NCBI RefSeq assembly: GCF_000276805.1
Contig: NZ_AKXQ01000027.1
Coordinates: 1-64,000 of the forward strand
Length of the DNA: 64,000 nt
Source: Moritella dasanensis ArB 0140
GTDB taxonomy: Bacteria > Pseudomonadota > Gammaproteobacteria > Enterobacterales > Moritellaceae
Direction of reading: 5' to 3'
A program made the translations under genes and the position numbers. Within the stretch, counting starts at the first letter, position 1. Each line of letters opens with the position of its first letter. The notes under the pieces are model-generated. The model had not been told where the DNA came from, made no database searches, and worked only from the letters and a program-made list of their open reading frames with translations. Shown here in pieces: positions 59,702-64,000 of the stretch.

Positions 59702-61138
59702 TTATACTTTTTGACTGACAGGTGTTCGCACAATTCGGTGCACAACGAGCATGCCAAGCGCCGAAATAAACAAAGCCGGAACAATGGGATGGATCCCAAA
59801 CATAGCCGGTTTAAACCATAACAACATTAAATAACTTACTAGGCCACTAACCATTGCCGCCAATGCTGCATTACCCGCAATCTGCTGCCAATATAACCCT
59901 GCAAGTACAGGCCATAAAAATACCGCTTGTAACGCACCAAACGCTGCTAGATTAAGCCACACGATCATGTCTGGCGGATCCAGTGCAAAATAACTCGCAA
60001 TCAAGGTAACCAGTACCATAGCAACACGCGTTAAGCTTACCTGTGAATTAGCCGTTAATGATGGATAACAACGCACAACGCCATCTCGCACCAAACTCAC
60101 TGCCGACTGCAGCAACATTGAATCTACCGATGACATGACTGCGGCAATCGGCGCAGCTAATAATACCCCCGCCCAGAACGGATCAAAAAGACCGGTAATT
60201 AACGTCGGCATTATCTCGTCAGGCACGGTCAAATCAGGGTATAAAGCACGGCCTAATACACCACTTAAATGCGGAATAAGGGTCATAATGAAACTAATGA
60301 TCGTTCCCCAGATCATACCTCGTTTTAATGCATTGGTATCTTTCACAGCCAATAAACGCACTACCGTATGTGGTAGCCCTAAGGTGCCAAAACAAATTAG
60401 CATCCAAAATGACAACATCATTGGCCAACCAAGTTGCCCGCTATTACCTTGTGGACTTAATAACGTCGGCGATTGTGTACTCACTTCTGTCATTAATGCG
60501 GTTAAACCACCTTGCGATAATAAGGTGATAAAAATGACTAAGACACCAATTATCATCAAGATGCCTTGAAATGCATCGGTGATCACGACAGCGCGAAACC
60601 CTCCCGTCAGCGTATAAGCCAATACAGTGATAACAAATAATCCCAAGCCGAGCTCATAACTAATGCCACTCACGCCCGAAAACAAGCGTGCGCCACCAAT
60701 AAACTGCACCGATATCATCGCAATGAAACCGACCACGAGACTGACCAAGGCTAATTTCGTTAACCAGCTGTTTTGATATCGCGCGTCCAGCCACTCAATC
60801 AAGGTGGCATGCTCTGCTTTACGCTGGGCTAATAATTTGGGACCTAAAACACCTAACGTCAACATCGCAACAGGGACTTGGATCAGTGCCAACCACACCC
60901 AACCTAAACCAATTTTATAAGCAGCCCCGGGGCCACCAATAAATGAACTTGCACTGGTATAGGTAGCAACGAGTGTCAGCGCTAACAACGGGCCATTTAG
61001 AAAACGTCCACCAATGAAAAAGCGTTTAGCTTTGTCTTGATATAATTCCCCCGCTTGTTTTGATTGGCGAGCACTCCACCAACGTGTAATTAATAAACTA
61101 GCGATAAGGTAAATAAAAATAGGGATGAGATTAGTCAT
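59702..61138 (-). CDS. panF: Sodium/pantothenate symporter
   Basis: A 478-residue SSS-family Na+/solute symporter with about 13 helices. Early motifs FFIGGRFLNGPLLALTLVAT and SFIGGPGAAYKIGLGWVWLA, together with pairing to YhdT, identify PanF, which imports pantothenate for coenzyme A. Its start overlaps the end of the yhdT-like gene by eight bases, so they are translationally coupled. Confidence 0.92.
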   Translation of the reverse strand: MTNLIPIFIYLIASLLITRWWSARQSKQAGELYQDKAKRFFIGGRFLNGPLLALTLVATYTSASSFIGGPGAAYKIGLGWVWLALIQVPVAMLTLGVLGPKLLAQRKAEHATLIEWLDARYQNSWLTKLALVSLVVGFIAMISVQFIGGARLFSGVSGISYELGLGLFVITVLAYTLTGGFRAVVITDAFQGILMIIGVLVIFITLLSQGGLTALMTEVSTQSPTLLSPQGNSGQLGWPMMLSFWMLICFGTLGLPHTVVRLLAVKDTNALKRGMIWGTIISFIMTLIPHLSGVLGRALYPDLTVPDEIMPTLITGLFDPFWAGVLLAAPIAAVMSSVDSMLLQSAVSLVRDGVVRCYPSLTANSQVSLTRVAMVLVTLIASYFALDPPDMIVWLNLAAFGALQAVFLWPVLAGLYWQQIAGNAALAAMVSGLVSYLMLLWFKPAMFGIHPIVPALFISALGMLVVHRIVRTPVSQKV

Positions 61139-61325
61139 GATAAGTAGATTTAATCATTAAAATAAGGAAGAAGATAAGCAGTAAAGGTGCAAACAGGCAA
61201 GAAAACCAAAACCAAATAGGCAGTCCCCACCAATTACCTTGCGTTGCTAATAACAGCGGTCCTGCACACCACAGAGCGAAGTAACCCAATGTCAGTAACA
61301 AGGTTTTTTTTGAAATTAAGTGCAT
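61131..61325 (-). CDS. yhdT: YhdT family (DUF997) small membrane protein
   Basis: A 64-residue protein with two hydrophobic helices (about residues 9-28 and 36-58). GLPIWFWFSCLFAPLLLIF fits DUF997, a small protein that nearly always precedes panF and overlaps it. It may assist the symporter; its function is unknown. Confidence 0.9.
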   Translation of the reverse strand: MHLISKKTLLLTLGYFALWCAGPLLLATQGNWWGLPIWFWFSCLFAPLLLIFFLILMIKSTYHD

Positions 61326-61492
61326 AGCTAAGCCTAAAATAAATATCGCGTAAAATATAACGCATCATAATAGATAAATAACTCTAATTAGATGGATACC
61401 CTAGCTGTTTTAGTGTTTTAAGCTGAATTATATCGCGATAATACCAGTACATCCAAATAATGTTTTATTGAACCATTAAAAATGACATTTTG

Positions 61493-62077
61493 TTATACGA
61501 CCGATTCGTCAAATGAGATTAACGTATGACCGATAATCGAATCAATATCATCAATATAAACACCAGCGCCATACGTCCAACCCCATGCAGCAAAACGTTT
61601 ACTGTAAGAAATTTTACGTACCGGTTCGCCACCAATAAATAATGGGAAACAATAACTAATAAAGGTACCACCCATTAATTTTTTTGCCTGCTGATGGATT
61701 TCTTGATAAGTAAAATCGCCACTGGAGTCTTGCTGCATTTTTACATTTTCGTGTACATCATCCACACCACCTAAAGAAGCAAGCAGTGTGTAGTTATCAT
61801 CAAACACAAAAATATAATTATCGTCGAGTAAGGAAAGGCGTTTTAAGGCGTGTTTCTGGGCATCTTCAAGTGATAAGACACCTGATTCATAAAATAGCTC
61901 ATAGTCTCTAAAAATCGCTTCAGTTTTATCAATTATATTAACTAAACGTGACTTTCTTTCTGCCAGCATTTCTCCGCGTAATATGGATAAATAACCCAGT
62001 GCAATAAACACTAGAACCATAAAACTGAATGCGACACACAAGGTGATTTGGTTGGGAACTGAATAACGTCGGCACAT
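61493..62077 (-). CDS. Membrane-anchored single Cache domain protein without output domain
   Basis: A 194-residue protein. One membrane segment at about residues 10-30 is followed by an sCache_2-type periplasmic domain: helical ERKSRLVNIIDKTEAIFRDY, then DDNYIFVFDDNYTLLASLGG and KRFAAWGWTYGAGVYIDDID, as in the chemoreceptor at 6.2 kb. The protein ends right after this domain, with no second helix, HAMP, kinase or cyclase. ATG 62077 is used because AGAGG precedes it; an ATG nine codons upstream lacks a site. It may signal through a partner or be a truncated receptor. Confidence 0.75.
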   Translation of the reverse strand: MCRRYSVPNQITLCVAFSFMVLVFIALGYLSILRGEMLAERKSRLVNIIDKTEAIFRDYELFYESGVLSLEDAQKHALKRLSLLDDNYIFVFDDNYTLLASLGGVDDVHENVKMQQDSSGDFTYQEIHQQAKKLMGGTFISYCFPLFIGGEPVRKISYSKRFAAWGWTYGAGVYIDDIDSIIGHTLISFDESVV

Positions 62078-62318
62078 TACAGCCTCTACAAGATAACAAA
62101 ACAATCTTTCGTTATGCTAACATATAAAAACATAAACGACTGTAAACAATGACAAAATAATAATTAATTGCTCATTAATTAAAATTTCATTTCAACTTGT
62201 AACCCATTGTTTATATATTCAGCGTTATTAGATTGCAATAGTGTGATCAATTTAGCGAGGAAATTAACGATAAGTATACAGTCACAACCTATCGTTAATA
62301 TTTAACGGTCAAAGCGGC

Positions 62319-62723
62319 TTATTGAGCTACAATTTCATAGCTCGACGTCACCTCAGCGGCCTTCTCTAGCATTTTAGCCACAGAGCAATATTTTTCCATT
62401 GATAGTTCAACTGCACGCTTTACTTTTTTGTCATTCAGATCACTACCAGAAACAATAAAGTGGGCGTTGATTTTAGTGAATACACGTGGCGGCTCTGGAG
62501 CACGTTCACTGGTTAAATTAACTTCACAACCTTGGATGTTTTGGCGACCCGTTTTTAAAATATCCACAACGTCGATAGAGCTGCATGCGCCCATCCCCAT
62601 CAAGACAACTTCCATTGGACTTGCCGCAATACCATTGCGATCACCGTCCATGAGAATGCCGTGGCCAGTTTCTGACGTGCCCATTAATTGCATTTCTTGG
62701 ATCCACTTCACATTTGCTTTCAT
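62319..62723 (-). CDS. yhfA: OsmC-family protein YhfA
   Basis: A 134-residue protein of the OsmC/Ohr superfamily. The two redox cysteines are in MGACSS (C47) and EKYCSVAKML (C112), suggesting thiol-dependent peroxidase or related activity. GDRNGIAASPMEVVLMGMGA is typical of YhfA. It is divergent from crp, the arrangement in E. coli and Vibrio, which supports the assignment. Confidence 0.93.
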   Translation of the reverse strand: MKANVKWIQEMQLMGTSETGHGILMDGDRNGIAASPMEVVLMGMGACSSIDVVDILKTGRQNIQGCEVNLTSERAPEPPRVFTKINAHFIVSGSDLNDKKVKRAVELSMEKYCSVAKMLEKAAEVTSSYEIVAQ

Positions 62724-63006
62724 AAAACACCTCGTTAATATTCAATTCAAGGATACCAAACAATACAACACACCACTAAAGTGGTAAAGTACCGTCTCAT
62801 ATCCCAAATATAGTTTAAAGTCACAAATAAACAGTAAGTCAATATTCAAAAAATGATATATTCACGTTGATATGAACAGAAATCAACTCAGTTCTTGCTT
62901 ATTAGTGTTATTGTCTCTTATGCTATCAAGTCATTAATAATAATAAAATTAAAATATCGCAATACGGACATAATTTGCGATTATAATAACTTACAGAGGA
63001 ATACCC

Positions 63007-63648
63007 ATGGTTGTTATCGGCAAGCCACAATCCGACCCTACTTTAGAATGGTTCTTATCTCACTGCCATATTCACAAGTACCCTTCAAAAAGTACGTTGA
63101 TCCATGCTGGAGAAAAAGCAGAAACTTTATATTTTATCGTTAAAGGTTCTGTGGCCGTTCTAATCAAGGATGAAGAAGGTAAAGAAATGATCCTTTCTTA
63201 CCTAAACCAAGGTGACTTCATGGGTGAATTAGGCCTATTTGAAGATACTGAAGAACCTGTACGTAGTGCATGGATCCGAGCTAAATCACCATGTGAAGTA
63301 GCAGAGATTTCATACAAGAAATTCCGTCAGTTAATCCAAGTAAATCCTGAAATTCTAATGCGTCTATCAGGACAAATGGCTGAACGTTTACAAACGACAA
63401 GCCAAAAAGTGGGCGATCTAGCATTCCTAGACGTTACCGGCCGTATTGCACAAACATTACTAAGCTTAGCAAAACAGCCTGACGCAATGACTCACCCAGA
63501 CGGTATGCAAATTAAAATTACTCGTCAAGAAATCGGTCAGATCGTTGGTTGCTCACGTGAAACTGTTGGTCGTATCTTGAAGATGCTTGAAGAACAAGAG
63601 CTTATTTCAGCTCATGGTAAAACGATTGTGGTATTTGGCACTCGCTAA
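63007..63648 (+). CDS. crp: cAMP receptor protein (catabolite activator)
   Basis: A 213-residue global regulator. The cAMP-binding domain is at residues 10-130 (GELGLF and RSAW phosphate-binding cassette), followed by the dimerisation helix, and the recognition helix-turn-helix [20 protein letters not shown] at about 168-187. The sequence is close to E. coli CRP. ACAGAGGAATACCC precedes the ATG. It could govern aspA, acs and the chitinase gene in this window, though clear sites were not found. Confidence 0.99.
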   Translation: MVVIGKPQSDPTLEWFLSHCHIHKYPSKSTLIHAGEKAETLYFIVKGSVAVLIKDEEGKEMILSYLNQGDFMGELGLFEDTEEPVRSAWIRAKSPCEVAEISYKKFRQLIQVNPEILMRLSGQMAERLQTTSQKVGDLAFLDVTGRIAQTLLSLAKQPDAMTHPDGMQIKITRQEIGQIVGCSRETVGRILKMLEEQELISAHGKTIVVFGTR

Positions 63649-63671
63649 TTCAATCATTTTATTAAACTAAT

Positions 63672-63716
63672 AAAAAGGCGCCTGACATGTTATTCACAAG
63701 TCTGGCGCCTTTTTTA
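63672..63716. terminator. Intrinsic terminator of crp
   Basis: AAAAAGGCGCC(T)GAC pairs with GTC(T)GGCGCCTTTTTT, followed by a T run. It also faces the convergent gene at the window end. Confidence 0.92.
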
Positions 63717-63747
63717 TTAACTATTGTTTAGTTAGTTCGTCAATCTG

Positions 63748-64000
63748 TTATTTATGCAATCGTTTAATTAATACTGACGTATCACTACGCTGCTCACCTG
63801 CATCTTGTAATTCGGCATAAAACCCATCGACTAATTTGGCAACCGGTACTAAAGAGCCATTACGCTCAGCTTCTTCAAAACAAATCGCGAGGTCTTTACG
63901 CATCCAATCAATCGCGAAACCAAAGTCAAATTTACCTTCAGCCATGGTTAATGTACGATTCTCTAATTGCCAAGACTGCGCTGCACCATTGCGTAATACA
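63748..64000 (-). CDS. NAD(P)-dependent oxidoreductase, 3-hydroxyisobutyrate dehydrogenase-like, C-terminal part
   Basis: Only the C-terminal 83 residues are in the window; the open frame runs past the right edge without a stop. NRTLTMAEGKFDFGFAIDWM and RKDLAICFEEAERNGS, then PVAKLVDGFY and DTSVLIKRLHK, match the all-helical C-terminal domain of beta-hydroxyacid dehydrogenases (HIBADH/GarR/GLYR1 family). The NAD(P)-binding domain is outside the window, so the exact substrate cannot be told. It is convergent with crp. Confidence 0.82.
   Translation of the reverse strand, partial: VLRNGAAQSWQLENRTLTMAEGKFDFGFAIDWMRKDLAICFEEAERNGSLVPVAKLVDGFYAELQDAGEQRSDTSVLIKRLHK

Noticed and set aside
60135-60569. 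144-codon plus-strand open frame inside panF
   Set aside because: Antisense to conserved transmembrane coding sequence; no ribosome site or homology recognised.
62724-63006. CRP autoregulatory site upstream of crp
   Set aside because: TGA/TCA-type half-sites near 62850-62875 have wrong spacing; not convincing.

Overview
The window is a chromosomal segment of a marine gammaproteobacterium. Its protein sequences and AT-rich intergenic DNA fit a cold-adapted Moritella-like genus close to Vibrio, Shewanella and Psychromonas; the genus is an inference from recalled similarity, not a search. Several gene neighbourhoods match E. coli: groES-groEL, aspA and fxsA within reach of each other, dusB-fis, rpsU-dnaG-rpoD followed by tRNA-Ile2, yhdT-panF, and yhfA-crp. 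There is no prophage, CRISPR array or intact insertion sequence.

Layout. 1-2.1 kb: a COG0523 (CobW-type) metal-chaperone GTPase translationally coupled to a DUF1826-like protein that carries a 19-residue polyasparagine run encoded by a perfect hexamer microsatellite; a Zur-like box starts the window. 2.0-2.4 kb: non-coding DNA with a near-perfect palindrome that looks like two abutted IS ends. 2.4-4.5 kb: groESL with a sigma-32 type promoter. 4.7-10.5 kb: MATE exporter, a chemoreceptor, aspA. 10.6-15.8 kb: RND efflux pump operon with a divergent TetR regulator and paired operators. 15.8-21.4 kb: cobA, fxsA, a stand-alone DsbD alpha-domain protein, an amino-acid-type dCache chemoreceptor, an HcaT-like MFS carrier. 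21.7-26.3 kb: acs, aroQ-accB-accC. 26.7-28.4 kb: secreted GH18 chitinase.

28.5-37.4 kb is the main accessory block: a 2-aminoethylphosphonate (AEP) regulon. PhnW and PhnX convert AEP to phosphonoacetaldehyde and then acetaldehyde plus phosphate, a FAD oxidoreductase follows them, an ABC importer (binding protein, ATPase, fused permease) brings the substrate in, and a GntR/UTRA regulator closes the block. Three copies of a CTGGT-centred operator precede phnW, the binding-protein gene and the ATPase gene.

37.6-43.9 kb: MscS channel, YbaK-type deacylase, and a TolC/HlyD/ABC-2/ABC-2 exporter operon with no ATPase gene. 44.3-46.9 kb: prmA, dusB-fis. 46.9-50.8 kb: an operon of four lipoproteins including LpoB. 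51-56.9 kb: tsaD, divergent from the macromolecular synthesis operon rpsU-dnaG-rpoD, then tRNA-Ile2 between two copies of the same terminator. 57-64 kb: YeeE/YedE transporter, RluA-type pseudouridine synthase, single-domain response regulator, yhdT-panF, a membrane-anchored Cache protein without output domain, yhfA, crp, and the C-terminal part of a 3-hydroxyisobutyrate-dehydrogenase-like gene cut by the window end.

Most of the window is ordinary core genome. The parts most worth a second look are the coding microsatellite under a Zur-like site, the AEP regulon with its associated flavoenzyme and three matching operators, the IS-end palindrome, the isolated DsbD alpha domain and the ATPase-less exporter. 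No clearly unprecedented system was found.
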